Assembly: GCF_015679185.1 (NCBI RefSeq)
Contig: NZ_CP064939.1
Location: 2,046,001-2,110,000, forward strand
Reading direction: 5' to 3'
Length of the DNA: 64,000 nucleotides
Source of the DNA: Pedobacter endophyticus
GTDB taxonomy: Bacteria; Bacteroidota; Bacteroidia; Sphingobacteriales; Sphingobacteriaceae
The notes beneath the pieces are model-generated. The model was not told where the DNA came from, searched no databases, and was given only the letters and a program-made list of their open reading frames with translations. Shown piece after piece: positions 39,297-48,408 of the stretch (its first letter is position 1; each line of letters starts with the position of its first letter). The translations under genes and the position numbers were made by a program.

Positions 39297-41765
39297 TCAT
39301 TTCCCCGCCGATATAAAATTGAAGAACAGCCTTGCTGCGCCGATATTTCCTGCAGGCAATTGTCTAAAAAAAGCCAAAGACGAATAGATAAAGTTGCCTT
39401 TTCCGTATTTCGCATATAAAGTGGCGCCTTGTAAGGGCTCTTCGCCAGTATCATTCATTTCAAAAAGCGGTTCGTATTTTGCATCCCATTTGTCGGGGAA
39501 ATAAGTACCGCATTCCTGCACCCAACCGTTAAAGTCGTTACTGGTAATCTTATTCGGGTAGGTTAACAGCTTATGCTTCGGAGCTAAAAACTTGACGGCT
39601 GCATTTTCTTCGGTTACCCGTTTGTTGCTGATGCTGAACGGATAAACTCCAAAATTTTGCAGGGCCATATCTTGCAAAGTATTGTATTGCATCACAATAG
39701 TTCCTCCGTTTTCTACGTAAGTATTTAACGCTGTTTGCCAGTTCTTTATTCGCTTATCGGTATTGATTACCCGCACACCGGTTACAATGGCATCGTAAGT
39801 ACTTAATTTGGCCGCGTCTAAAATATCGGCCTCTGCTAAAACATCGACCTGTAAGCCGGCCTGTCGCAAAAACTCTGGAATCAAATCGCCTGCGCCGGGA
39901 ATATAGCCAACTTTTTGTGCCAGTACTTTTACGTCGCCCTTTAACAGCCAGGTGGTTGCAGGTATAAAATATTGTAGCGTAGGCAGGTGGGGATATTGAA
40001 TGAGCACCTGACCATCGGTAAACTCACTGGTTTCGGCAGCAAAAACAGCCTCAAGCTTATTTTGATCAGCCTTTATCTTCTCAAGGTCTTCTGCAGGAAT
40101 CAAGAAATCTTTTATGGTAATGGTATTCTCGGCCAGGTTTATCCCCGTAAACGTTTTAACAGTTGTGGCTCCGATTCTAAAGGTTACACGCCCGTAATTG
40201 ATGTTCTTATTCGCTTTTAAACGAAGCGTAACTTTTAGGGCCTCCTTTTCTTTGGCGAAATAAACCGGCTCCGCAAAACTTAAGTCTAAGGCAGGAATCA
40301 CTCGGAGTTGCTCTACAACATCGCCTTTCACGGGATCAAGCTTTTTAAATGATAAGGGCAACTTTACGGTAAAGTTTTCGTCGCCAATCTTTAACAACAG
40401 CGAAACATTGAGTGCGGCCTCATCTTCGGGCAAGCCGATTAAGGTATCGTTTGCAACGCTGTAAGTGGCCGCATTTTTTGCAGGCTTTTGTAACCAATAA
40501 GGTGAAGTAGGCAGCGCATTGGCCGGAATTTGAATTTTCCGTTCTATTGTAATCAAGGTATCGCCGCCTACCCTTTTATTTAAGCGGTCAGTTTGACTTA
40601 TCCAGTTTACCTGCGCTAGTGTTACGGGCGTTGCTGATCTGGCAATTACGTTTAGCCGAAAATTATAGCTGTTGCCTGCAATTACCTCCGCCTGGTTGGT
40701 AACCACCTCTCCCATAAAACCCGCACAACTCAAGATCATCTGATCAATCGCGGCAAGTTTTTCTTTCCGGAGAAATGGATCTTGAATTTGGGCAATATTC
40801 TTCCTTAGCATCAGTAAGCCGTGTAAACTCTGGTCGGGACGGTTGTAATCAAACGAAAGCAAAATAATATCAATCAGCTCGTCGATGTTATTAATTCCCT
40901 TTTCCGACCACGTCATGGGAATTTTATCAAACAAAGAGGTTTTTGCGGGCTCACCTAAAACCGGCGTGAAGTATTCCGTTCTAACCCCGGCTACAGATTG
41001 CGTTCCGGCACCCTGACTTTTATGTAAGCTTCTGCTCAGCCCGGCCAATTCGCCGTAGCCCATGCCCAATTGCGCATTGTACTGGCCTACGGTAACCTTC
41101 AGCTGGCTTTCAGAAGTGGTATTTACCGAGCCGAACCGAAAAGTATTCCAAACCAATCTTTTTGGCTGCCAAACGTTTACATATTTTAGCTGGTTCGGAA
41201 ACATTGTTTTATCGCCCGCAGCCTTAAATGCCTTTTCGGCAACCACGGCCGAAGCCGCATGCTGACCATGCCCGGCAGCGGCGGTTGGCGGGAAACGGCA
41301 TATGATTACATCCGGGCGAAATTTGCGGATCACCCAAACCACGTCGGCCGTAATGCTATCGGCGTCCCATTGCTTAAAGGTATCTTCCGTATTTTTCGAA
41401 AAGCCAAAGTCGATTGCCCGGGTAAAAAACTGTTTTGCACCATCTAATTTGCGGGCTTCCAAAAGTTCGTGCGTTCTAATTAAACCCAAAGCTGCGCCTT
41501 GTTCGGTGCCAAGGAGGTTTTGTCCACCATCGCCCCTGGTTAATGATAAGTAGGCCGTTTCTACGTTCTGGTCGTTTATCAACCACGAAAGCAATCCCGT
41601 ATTTTCATCATCGGGGTGTGCTGCGAGGTACAAAACCTTTGGCAGGTGCTTGAGGGTTTTCAGCTCCCTATAAATTTCTGCCGATTTGGATGGGCGGACT
41701 TGCTGCGCCCAACAAACAGCGGTAAAAAAACAGGGAATGAGTATAATGAATAACTTCTTGAACAT
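39297..41765 (-). CDS. Large secreted PIG-L family deacetylase
   Basis: An 822-residue exported protein with a signal peptide (FKKLFIILIPCFFTAVCWAQ). The PIG-L/LmbE zinc-deacetylase domain is at the N-terminus: AAHPDDENTGLLSW with the HPDDE metal site, LSLTRGDGGQN, and the second His in AAGHGQHAASAV. The rest holds beta-sandwich regions and a C-terminal Rossmann-like part (IPEFLRQAGLQVDVLAEAD, YDAIVTGVRVINTD, YVENGGTIVMQYN) resembling ThuA or glutamine-amidotransferase-like domains. PIG-L enzymes deacetylate N-acetylglucosamine conjugates. The frame opens eight codons earlier, but the ATG at 41763-41765 starts the signal peptide. Confidence 0.88.
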   Translation of the reverse strand: MFKKLFIILIPCFFTAVCWAQQVRPSKSAEIYRELKTLKHLPKVLYLAAHPDDENTGLLSWLINDQNVETAYLSLTRGDGGQNLLGTEQGAALGLIRTHELLEARKLDGAKQFFTRAIDFGFSKNTEDTFKQWDADSITADVVWVIRKFRPDVIICRFPPTAAAGHGQHAASAVVAEKAFKAAGDKTMFPNQLKYVNVWQPKRLVWNTFRFGSVNTTSESQLKVTVGQYNAQLGMGYGELAGLSRSLHKSQGAGTQSVAGVRTEYFTPVLGEPAKTSLFDKIPMTWSEKGINNIDELIDIILLSFDYNRPDQSLHGLLMLRKNIAQIQDPFLRKEKLAAIDQMILSCAGFMGEVVTNQAEVIAGNSYNFRLNVIARSATPVTLAQVNWISQTDRLNKRVGGDTLITIERKIQIPANALPTSPYWLQKPAKNAATYSVANDTLIGLPEDEAALNVSLLLKIGDENFTVKLPLSFKKLDPVKGDVVEQLRVIPALDLSFAEPVYFAKEKEALKVTLRLKANKNINYGRVTFRIGATTVKTFTGINLAENTITIKDFLIPAEDLEKIKADQNKLEAVFAAETSEFTDGQVLIQYPHLPTLQYFIPATTWLLKGDVKVLAQKVGYIPGAGDLIPEFLRQAGLQVDVLAEADILDAAKLSTYDAIVTGVRVINTDKRIKNWQTALNTYVENGGTIVMQYNTLQDMALQNFGVYPFSISNKRVTEENAAVKFLAPKHKLLTYPNKITSNDFNGWVQECGTYFPDKWDAKYEPLFEMNDTGEEPLQGATLYAKYGKGNFIYSSLAFFRQLPAGNIGAARLFFNFISAGK

Positions 41766-42439
41766 GTAATTTGCTTTGTATTGTTCCAAATATGCTAAAA
41801 TGCTTTTATTTTGAAGCGTTAGAAACGAAAAAGGTACAAGTAGATTAAGTTTTTAGTCATCCGATTAATAATAACCGGCTGCAAATATTAATTGGATGAC
41901 TGTTGAGGGCTTAAAGAATTATAAGTGAAAGATTTCTCTGCTCCCTGCCCGTCCCAATGCTATTAAGTTAAGCTATCTAAGCGCCAACTATGAACGGTCG
42001 TCATCCTCAGAGATCAGTTTTGAAATAACAAAGGAGTTAGGATGACAGGTTGTTCACCGAGGCGTCGTTGCGAGGCCGGGCGTGTGCGAGCCGAAGCAAT
42101 TTGATTTACGAATAGAGATTGCTTCGTACCTCGCAATGACGATCTTTCATATGTCTGTCATTGGCAGCTTGGCTAAGGATCTTATCGCCAAGGCTTTTAC
42201 AATTGCATTTTGCATTAATCCCGAAGCTTCGGGACCGCCTGCGTGGGAAAGACGGCAAGAACAAGCATGATCCGATAGTTACCAGATTTTACGTAATAAT
42301 TATCGCTAAGAATGCCAATTTGGTTCATCCGATGAATAACAACAATTGCAATATTCATCAGATAACTGACCTTTAATTTTCGCTCAAATTACCAGCGTTT
42401 CAATTTCAAATCCTTATTATTGCTTCGTAAATCCCGCTT
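41766..42439. other. Gene-free gap; family B, D and GCAATGACG repeats
   Basis: The divergent gap between PIG-L and the NtrC-type regulator holds a family D hairpin (41855-41901), family B pieces (about 41992-42045 and 42150-42260, the latter with palindrome tcccgaagcttcggga near 42218), a hairpin with cgttgcgaggc and cctcgcaatgacg arms (about 42063-42141), and a degraded family D copy (about 42324-42366). No small gene was found. Confidence 0.6.
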
Positions 42440-43777
42440 ATGAACGGCTTAGTGCTCATTATTGATGATGAAAAAAAAATCTGCAGTTTACTTTCGAGGA
42501 TTGTAGAGTTGGAAGGCTTTGCAACCTTGCAGGCAAATACGGCAAAAGAGGGAATTAAACTCCTAAAAACGAACGACGTAAGTATCGTGATCAGCGATGT
42601 GAAGTTGCCCGACGTTAATGGAGTTGAACTGGTAAAAGACATTAAACTTATCAAGCCTTTTGTAGAAATCATTAATTTAACAGCTTACGGAACCATTGCC
42701 GACGGCGTGCTGGCGATAAAAAACGGTGCTTTTGATTATCTGGTTAAAGGCGACGACAACGATAAAATTATTCCGCTGCTTTACAAAGCGATGGACAAAG
42801 CCAATTTGCAGCGGCGCATTTTCGATCTGGAAAAGCAAATTTCACAACAACACAGCTTCGACACCATTATAGGCCAATCTAAGCCGCTAAACGAAGCGGT
42901 CGGTTTAGCCAGAAAGGTGAGTAAAACGGATACTACCGTTTTGTTACTGGGAGAAACTGGTACGGGCAAAGAAGTTTTTGCACAGTCTATCCATTACGAA
43001 AGTTTAAGATCAGCGAAGCCCTTCGTAGCGCTAAATTGCAGTGGTTTCAGTCCCGAATTGCTTGAGAGTGAACTTTTTGGGTACAAGGCTGGGGCTTTTA
43101 CAGGAGCCAATAAAGACAAAAAAGGTTTGCTTGAAGAAGCGAATGGCGGCACCTTGTTTTTAGATGAAATTGGAGAAATGAGCCTCGATTTGCAGGCCAA
43201 GCTTTTGCGGGTTCTCGAGAATCAAACCTTTATCAAAGTTGGCGATACGCACATGCAGCAGGTAAATGTGCGCATCATTGCCGCGACCAATAAAGACTTA
43301 AAGGCCGATGCAGCTACGGGTAAATTTCGCTCCGATCTGTATTACCGATTGTCGGTTTTTACGATCTTGCTTCCACCGTTACGCGATCGGAAAACAGATT
43401 TAGCCTTACTTGCAAAACACTATCTTAAAGAATTTTCTATTAAAATCAATAAGCCACAACTGAAGCTGGATGATAAAATTTTAAGCCTTTTTGAACGCCA
43501 TAACTGGAAGGGAAATATCAGGGAACTTAAGAATGTAATCGAACGGTTGGTCATTTTATCTGACGGAGACCAATTGAATGCCTCGGCTTTGCCTACCGAA
43601 TTTTTTGAATTTATTCCCGCGGAAAACAGCTACAGTCTTCAAGAGGTAGAAAAGCAGCATATTCAAAAAGTTCTTATTCATACAAAGGGAAACAAAACAG
43701 AAACCTCGAGGTTGTTAGGCATCGGCTTGACTACGCTTTACCGCAAAATTGAGGAATACGGTATTAAAGAGGTTTAG
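42440..43777 (+). CDS. Sigma-54-dependent response regulator, NtrC type
   Basis: A 445-residue regulator with three domains. The receiver domain has phospho-acceptor Asp53 in ISDVKLPDVNG. The AAA+ activator domain has Walker A GETGTGKE, the sigma-54 contact loop GAFTGANKDKKG and Walker B TLFLDEIGEM. The Fis-type HTH at the C-terminus reads NKTETSRLLGIGLTTLYRKI. It needs RpoN and a cognate histidine kinase. It is a likely partner of the kdp histidine kinase at 53726-55465, in place of the OmpR-type KdpE, and a sigma-54-like promoter lies in front of kdpF. A peptidase gene and 2.6 kb lie between, so the pairing is inferred. Confidence 0.92.
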   Translation: MNGLVLIIDDEKKICSLLSRIVELEGFATLQANTAKEGIKLLKTNDVSIVISDVKLPDVNGVELVKDIKLIKPFVEIINLTAYGTIADGVLAIKNGAFDYLVKGDDNDKIIPLLYKAMDKANLQRRIFDLEKQISQQHSFDTIIGQSKPLNEAVGLARKVSKTDTTVLLLGETGTGKEVFAQSIHYESLRSAKPFVALNCSGFSPELLESELFGYKAGAFTGANKDKKGLLEEANGGTLFLDEIGEMSLDLQAKLLRVLENQTFIKVGDTHMQQVNVRIIAATNKDLKADAATGKFRSDLYYRLSVFTILLPPLRDRKTDLALLAKHYLKEFSIKINKPQLKLDDKILSLFERHNWKGNIRELKNVIERLVILSDGDQLNASALPTEFFEFIPAENSYSLQEVEKQHIQKVLIHTKGNKTETSRLLGIGLTTLYRKIEEYGIKEV

Positions 43778-43820
43778 GCAGGAGGCTGGCGCTCGAATGC
43801 CGTTTAGTTAAGTATGATGG

Positions 43821-43937
43821 ATGTCAGTCTGAGCGGAGTCGAAGACTTTTTGGAACATATACCCTTAGACTAAACCTGTATTGAGCCTTTCAGCTACGCT
43901 CAAGATGAACTCCAGTCGAAATGCTCAGGGTGACAAT
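43821..43937. repeat. Family C repeat, reverse-oriented partner of 55759-55875
   Basis: tgtcagtctgagcggagtcg opens the element and tcgaaatgctcagggtgaca closes it. The second half is the reverse complement of the start of the element at 55759, which shows the family moves in both orientations. Confidence 0.65.
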
Positions 43938-44018
43938 CATTCTTAAATTTCTCCAGCATAAAATAACCACTTTCATCGCCTTGTAGCATTTTTTCCTATC
44001 TTTCAAGAAAAATTTAAT

Positions 44019-45605
44019 ATGCAAAAAAGCTTCATTACCGTTCTCCTGTCCCTTTTTTCTCTTTCTCTGTTTGCCCAACAAGGTTATTTCCAACAAGATT
44101 TGAGCTACAATATCGATGTAACTTTAAACGATAAGGACAAATCACTAAAGGGATCAGAAACCATTGTTTACAAAAACAATTCACCTGTCAATCTCGATTT
44201 TATCTGGTTCCATATTTGGCCAAATGCCTACAAAAACGAATCGACGGCACTATTTCAACAGATTAGTAACGATGCCTCCCGCAAGGATAAACTGAAAAAT
44301 GTGGCCTACGGCAGCATCGATGGCTTAAACTTTAAAGTTAATGGACAGACTGTTAAAACTGAGGCGCATCCAAATCCAAACTACATCGATATTATAAAGG
44401 TGTTGCTTCCGTCGCCATTAAAGCCCGGCGATTCGATCACTATTGCTACCGATTTTAATGTCAAGCTGCCGAGTTATTTTTCGAGATCGGGCTTTGCGGA
44501 TAGCGAATTTATGATTACCCAATGGTACCCAAAACCGGCTGTGTTTGATAAAAATGGTTGGCACGAATTTCCTTATCTGGATATGGGCGAGTTTTACAGC
44601 GAATACGGAAATTACAAGGTAAACATCACATTGCCATCTGATTATATCGTTGGCGCTACGGGCGTAATGCAAAATGCGGATGAGCTGGCTTCGTACAAAA
44701 CCATCGGCGCAAAAAACACTGCCGAAAGAGGAAATAAACCGGCGCTTTACTCGCCACTCGGGCAGGCGCCTACCAAAACGCTAACTTATTCGATTAACAA
44801 TGTGCCGGATTTTGCCTGGTTTGCCGATAAAAACTTGGTGATTCAATATGATACGGTAAAACTTGCTTCGGGGAAAACCGTTGATGCTTTTAGCTATTAC
44901 CACAATAAGAAAAATACGCTTTGGGTAAACAGTATCGATTATATCAAGGATGCAACTAAAAGATATAGTGCTTGGATCGGCGAATATGAATATCCGGTGG
45001 TGCAAGCCATTGAAGGTCCAAAAAATAATGCAAGCGGTGGTATGGAATACCCCACAATTACCTTAATTACTAGTCCTGACGCCAAAAAAGAGACATTAGA
45101 TGGCGTAATTACACATGAGGTTGGCCACAATTGGTTTATGAGCATGCTGGGCAGTAACGAAAGGATGCACACCTGGCAGGATGAGGGCTTGAATACTTTT
45201 TACCAATTCAGATACGAAGCAGAAAAATACAAATCGAACTCCATTTTTGGTGCTGCCATACCAGAACAGGTTAAGCAACTGCCAACCGACCAGTTTCTGA
45301 CGAGCGTATACATGGCGCTATCAAATGTGCCAATGGAGTCGGCCATCGAAACACCAGCGGCAGACTTCAAGAGTTCTGACGAATATGGCTTGATTTCTTA
45401 TGCTAAAACGGCACTTTGGCTCTACTTGCTTGAAGCACAAGTAGGTCAGGAAAAATTCGACAAAGCTTTTCAGGTTTATTTCAGCGAATGGAAAAACAAG
45501 CACCCCACTCCCGCTGATTTTAAAGCATCTATGGAAAAATCGTTAGGTTTTAACCTCGATAAATATTTCGACTTGTTGAACCAAAAGGGCAAGTTTAAAA
45601 ATTAA
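44019..45605 (+). CDS. Secreted M1 family metallopeptidase
   Basis: A 528-residue exported aminopeptidase-like protein with a signal peptide (FITVLLSLFSLSLFAQ). The zinc site is HEVGH (in GVITHEVGHNWFM) with the third ligand glutamate in TWQDEGLNTF, and the exopeptidase motif is GGMEYP. The N-terminal half is the beta-sandwich of M1 enzymes. It is shorter than full M1 aminopeptidases because the C-terminal HEAT-like domain is reduced. It would degrade peptides in the periplasm. It stands alone between the NtrC-type regulator and kdp. Confidence 0.92.
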   Translation: MQKSFITVLLSLFSLSLFAQQGYFQQDLSYNIDVTLNDKDKSLKGSETIVYKNNSPVNLDFIWFHIWPNAYKNESTALFQQISNDASRKDKLKNVAYGSIDGLNFKVNGQTVKTEAHPNPNYIDIIKVLLPSPLKPGDSITIATDFNVKLPSYFSRSGFADSEFMITQWYPKPAVFDKNGWHEFPYLDMGEFYSEYGNYKVNITLPSDYIVGATGVMQNADELASYKTIGAKNTAERGNKPALYSPLGQAPTKTLTYSINNVPDFAWFADKNLVIQYDTVKLASGKTVDAFSYYHNKKNTLWVNSIDYIKDATKRYSAWIGEYEYPVVQAIEGPKNNASGGMEYPTITLITSPDAKKETLDGVITHEVGHNWFMSMLGSNERMHTWQDEGLNTFYQFRYEAEKYKSNSIFGAAIPEQVKQLPTDQFLTSVYMALSNVPMESAIETPAADFKSSDEYGLISYAKTALWLYLLEAQVGQEKFDKAFQVYFSEWKNKHPTPADFKASMEKSLGFNLDKYFDLLNQKGKFKN

Positions 45606-46282
45606 ACGGCATGAATGATGGCGTAGGGAGATTTTGTCATGCTGAGGGATATTTTTTTTGGAAAAAATCAATATGGCGTGACGTTATTAAAGCCGTCGTC
45701 ATTCCCGCGAAGGCGGGTATCTTAAAGCGAGAGCAGAAGCATTAGCATTAAGATCCTCAGTCAAGCTGAGGATGACGACCGTTCATAGTTGGTGTTCATT
45801 CATTGGGCTAACTCATAGGCTAAGTAGCTCTATTTCAACTAACTAGTAAACAACGCCAATGGTAGAAACAGCCTGTTCCGAGTTTTCGGGAAGCACCCCC
45901 TTACCGATCTCACCCATTCACTCCCCTTTTTGTTAGCGTTGTGTGTTTCATCGCTTGCGGATCCATCGTTGTCGGCCCGTCCGTTTAGGCGGGCACTACT
46001 ATTGACGTTAAAAAAATCGTCATTTCGACGGAAGTGCTCCATAGGAGCTCCTACGGAGGAGAAATCTTTGAACTTTACATGAAAGATTTAGCTGCGCTGA
46101 GCACTTCGTGGTTCTCGGCTACGCTCGAAAAGACGACCTCTCTTAGCCATATTCTGAACATTTATTCTAAAAAATAACGTCACTGATATTGATTTTTATG
46201 CAATAAATTAAAACTCACGATGACAGCGTTTAACCTGTCGCCTCAACTTCTTTGTTTTTCTAACGGTACCTACCAAAACGAT

Positions 46283-46313
46283 AAAAACCTTTCCAAAATG
46301 GAAAGGTTTTTTT
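46283..46313 (+). terminator. Rho-independent terminator ahead of kdp
   Basis: AAACCTTTCC and GGAAAGGTTT are perfect arms around a 5-base loop followed by seven T. It lies 680 bp after the M1 peptidase stop, so it may insulate kdp from upstream transcripts. Confidence 0.8.
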
Positions 46314-46390
46314 GTTTCTAAATATTCCATTCACCGCACAACACACCGCAAATACCTGTTTAACAGCTGATTACAATATAAAACACTAAT

Positions 46391-46407
46391 TCGGCACGAC
46401 AGTTGGC
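46391..46407 (+). promoter_or_regulatory. Candidate sigma-54 promoter of the kdp operon
   Basis: CGGCACG, a 4-base gap and TTGGCA resemble the -24/-12 consensus TGGCACG-N4-TTGCW. The -12 GC is shifted one base or replaced by GG, so the match is imperfect. A short inverted repeat CTGTTTAACAG (46356-46366) upstream could be an activator site. The NtrC-type regulator at 42440 would use such a promoter. Confidence 0.45.
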
Positions 46408-46433
46408 AATAGGCATTTCAAAACAGAAAAATT

Positions 46434-46508
46434 ATGATTCTTATTCTAATTCTCTTTTTGCTCTGTTGGGCAACTTACAAATCAATCGATTGGTTCGAAA
46501 AAATCTAA
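46434..46508 (+). CDS. 24-residue membrane peptide ahead of kdpF
   Basis: An ATG-started ORF with a strongly hydrophobic N-terminal half (MILILILFLLCWATY) and an amphipathic end (KSIDWFEKI). It is the first ORF after the putative kdp promoter and ends 4 bp before the kdpF ATG. Size and composition resemble KdpF, a small stabilising subunit, but KdpF itself follows. It could be a second small subunit or a leader peptide. Confidence 0.6.
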   Translation: MILILILFLLCWATYKSIDWFEKI

Positions 46509-46512
46509 AGCC

Positions 46513-46590
46513 ATGTTAGCACTATTCATCACAGCAGTCTGCGTATTCATCTATATGATTTACGTACTGATCAAACCAGAAAAATTTTAA
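46513..46590 (+). CDS. kdpF: Potassium-transporting ATPase subunit F
   Basis: A 25-residue single-helix peptide ending YVLIKPEKF, which matches the E. coli KdpF ending (YALINAEAF pattern). KdpF stabilises the KdpFABC complex in the membrane. It ends 4 bp before the kdpA ATG, so it is translated with it. Confidence 0.88.
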   Translation: MLALFITAVCVFIYMIYVLIKPEKF

Positions 46591-46594
46591 TAAA

Positions 46595-48313
46595 ATGAAC
46601 ACTGAAATCATTGGCATCGTTGCCACTTTTCTACTCACCTTAGCCATTGCAGTTCCGTTGGGCAAGTACCTGGCCAAGGTGTTTGCAGGTGAAAAGGTCT
46701 GGACAGACTTTCTACAACCGTTCGAAAGCTTGATTTACAAACTTTCGGGCATCAATATTAAGGAAGAAATGAACTGGAAAAAACACTTAAAGGCGCTGTT
46801 AACCCTCAATTTTCTCTGGTTGATCTACGGTTTTTTCATGCTTTTAGGGCAGGGGAAACTTCCACTCAATCCAGATGGAAACCTAGGTATGTCTGCAGAT
46901 CTGGCCTTTAACACCATCATCAGTTTTGTAGCCAACTGTAATTTGCAACACTATTCGGGCGAGAGCGGGGTAACTTATCTTACGCAGCAATTCGTTTTAA
47001 TGTTTCTGCAATTTGTAAGTGCGGCCACCGGAATTGCCGCCGCAGTTGTGTTGTTTAAGGCTTTCAAAGATAAAACAGCAATTCAACTGGGCAATTTCTG
47101 GGTGTTTTTTGTTAAATCGATTACAAGGCTGTTATTGCCAATATCGATAGTTATAGCCTTAATTTTAACCTTTAATGGCACGCCGGCAAGTTACGATGCA
47201 AAAGACCAATTTATTTCGGTTCAAGGCGATACGGTAAACGTTTCGCGTGGCCCGGCAGCGCAGATGATTGCCATTAAACATTTGGGCACTAATGGCGGCG
47301 GCTACTTCGGCGTAAACTCGGCGCACCCGTTCGAAAACCCCAATTATCTGACAAATATGTTGGAAATGATTGCGCAGGTAATCATTCCGATGGCCATGGT
47401 TATTGCTTTTGGTTATTTTATTGGAAGGAGAAAGCTGGGCTGGACAATTTTTGGGGTAATGACCATCGGATTGTTTATGCTTTTGATTCCAACCTTAAGC
47501 GCTGAACTCGCTGGAAGTACTGAGCTTGCCAAACTTGGCATTTCGCAAACAACCGGAGCCATGGAAGGTAAGGAAGTTCGCTTTGGGCCTGCCGCTACCG
47601 CCTACTGGAGCACCGTAACCACCATTATATCAACAGGTTCGGTAAATGGAATGCACGACAGCACGATGCCGTTAACAGGTTTGTGGCAACTTTTGGCTAT
47701 GATGATTAATGGTTTTTACGGCGGTTGTGGTGTAGGGTTGCTAAACTATTTCATTTATTTAATTATCGCCGTTTTTATTTCAGGGTTGATGGTTGGCAGA
47801 ACACCAGAGTTTTTAGGCCATAAGGTAGAGGCCCGGGAAATTAAAATTGCCGCAATTATAACCCTGCTCAGCCCCCTGTTAATCCTCGGCGGCACCGCAA
47901 TTGCAAGTTATGTATTCAACAACAGCGGCGATGCAAATTGGACGGTACAACCAAAAAACTGGCTGAACAACCCGGGTTTCCACGGCTTTTCTGAAATGCT
48001 TTACGAGGTCACTTCGTCCAATGCCAATAACGGCTCCGGTTTTGAGGGTTTATCCGATAATAACGTTTTCTGGAATGTGCTCACCGGAGTCATCATTTTT
48101 CTTGGTCGCTTTTTGCCAATTATAGGCCCCATTGCAATTGCAGGGCTTCTGGGGGCCAAAAAATATATCCCCGAGTCGGTGGGTACGCTAAAAGTAGATA
48201 CCAAAACGTTCGCCCTAATGACTTTTGCCGTGATCCTGGTGTTAAATGCCCTGTCTTACTTTCCAGCTTTGGCACTCGGTCCCTTGGCAGAGTATTTTTC
48301 GATGCCGCATTAG
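46595..48313 (+). CDS. kdpA: Potassium-transporting ATPase subunit A
   Basis: The 572-residue potassium-binding channel-like subunit of the high-affinity KdpFABC pump, with about ten membrane helices and four selectivity-filter-like loops. Recognisable segments are SFVANCNLQHYSGESGVTYL, HLGTNGGGYFGVNSAHPFENP and TSSNANNGSGFEGL. It delivers potassium to KdpB. The gene is part of the kdpFABC run, 95 bp before kdpB. Confidence 0.97.
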   Translation: MNTEIIGIVATFLLTLAIAVPLGKYLAKVFAGEKVWTDFLQPFESLIYKLSGINIKEEMNWKKHLKALLTLNFLWLIYGFFMLLGQGKLPLNPDGNLGMSADLAFNTIISFVANCNLQHYSGESGVTYLTQQFVLMFLQFVSAATGIAAAVVLFKAFKDKTAIQLGNFWVFFVKSITRLLLPISIVIALILTFNGTPASYDAKDQFISVQGDTVNVSRGPAAQMIAIKHLGTNGGGYFGVNSAHPFENPNYLTNMLEMIAQVIIPMAMVIAFGYFIGRRKLGWTIFGVMTIGLFMLLIPTLSAELAGSTELAKLGISQTTGAMEGKEVRFGPAATAYWSTVTTIISTGSVNGMHDSTMPLTGLWQLLAMMINGFYGGCGVGLLNYFIYLIIAVFISGLMVGRTPEFLGHKVEAREIKIAAIITLLSPLLILGGTAIASYVFNNSGDANWTVQPKNWLNNPGFHGFSEMLYEVTSSNANNGSGFEGLSDNNVFWNVLTGVIIFLGRFLPIIGPIAIAGLLGAKKYIPESVGTLKVDTKTFALMTFAVILVLNALSYFPALALGPLAEYFSMPH

Positions 48314-48408
48314 CGTAGTTGTTGGCGCTACTCAACGAAGCAATCGTGCCGAATTTTCAACAAACTGTAATAAAATTAAAATTATTCCAACTGTAATTAC
48401 CAAAAAAA

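Larger units (their letters stand above)
45606..46433. other. Gene-free gap; families A and B, terminator, kdp promoter region
   Basis: Family B lies at about 45694-45787 and family A at about 46017-46138. A strong hairpin with T-run lies at 46283-46313 and the sigma-54-like promoter at 46391-46407. No small gene is convincing before the ATG at 46434. Confidence 0.6.

Noticed and set aside
42063..42141. Possible tRNA or structured RNA
   Set aside because: The inverted GCGAGG / CCTCGC arms form a repeat hairpin of the widespread ATTGCGAGG type; no cloverleaf or anticodon arm could be drawn.
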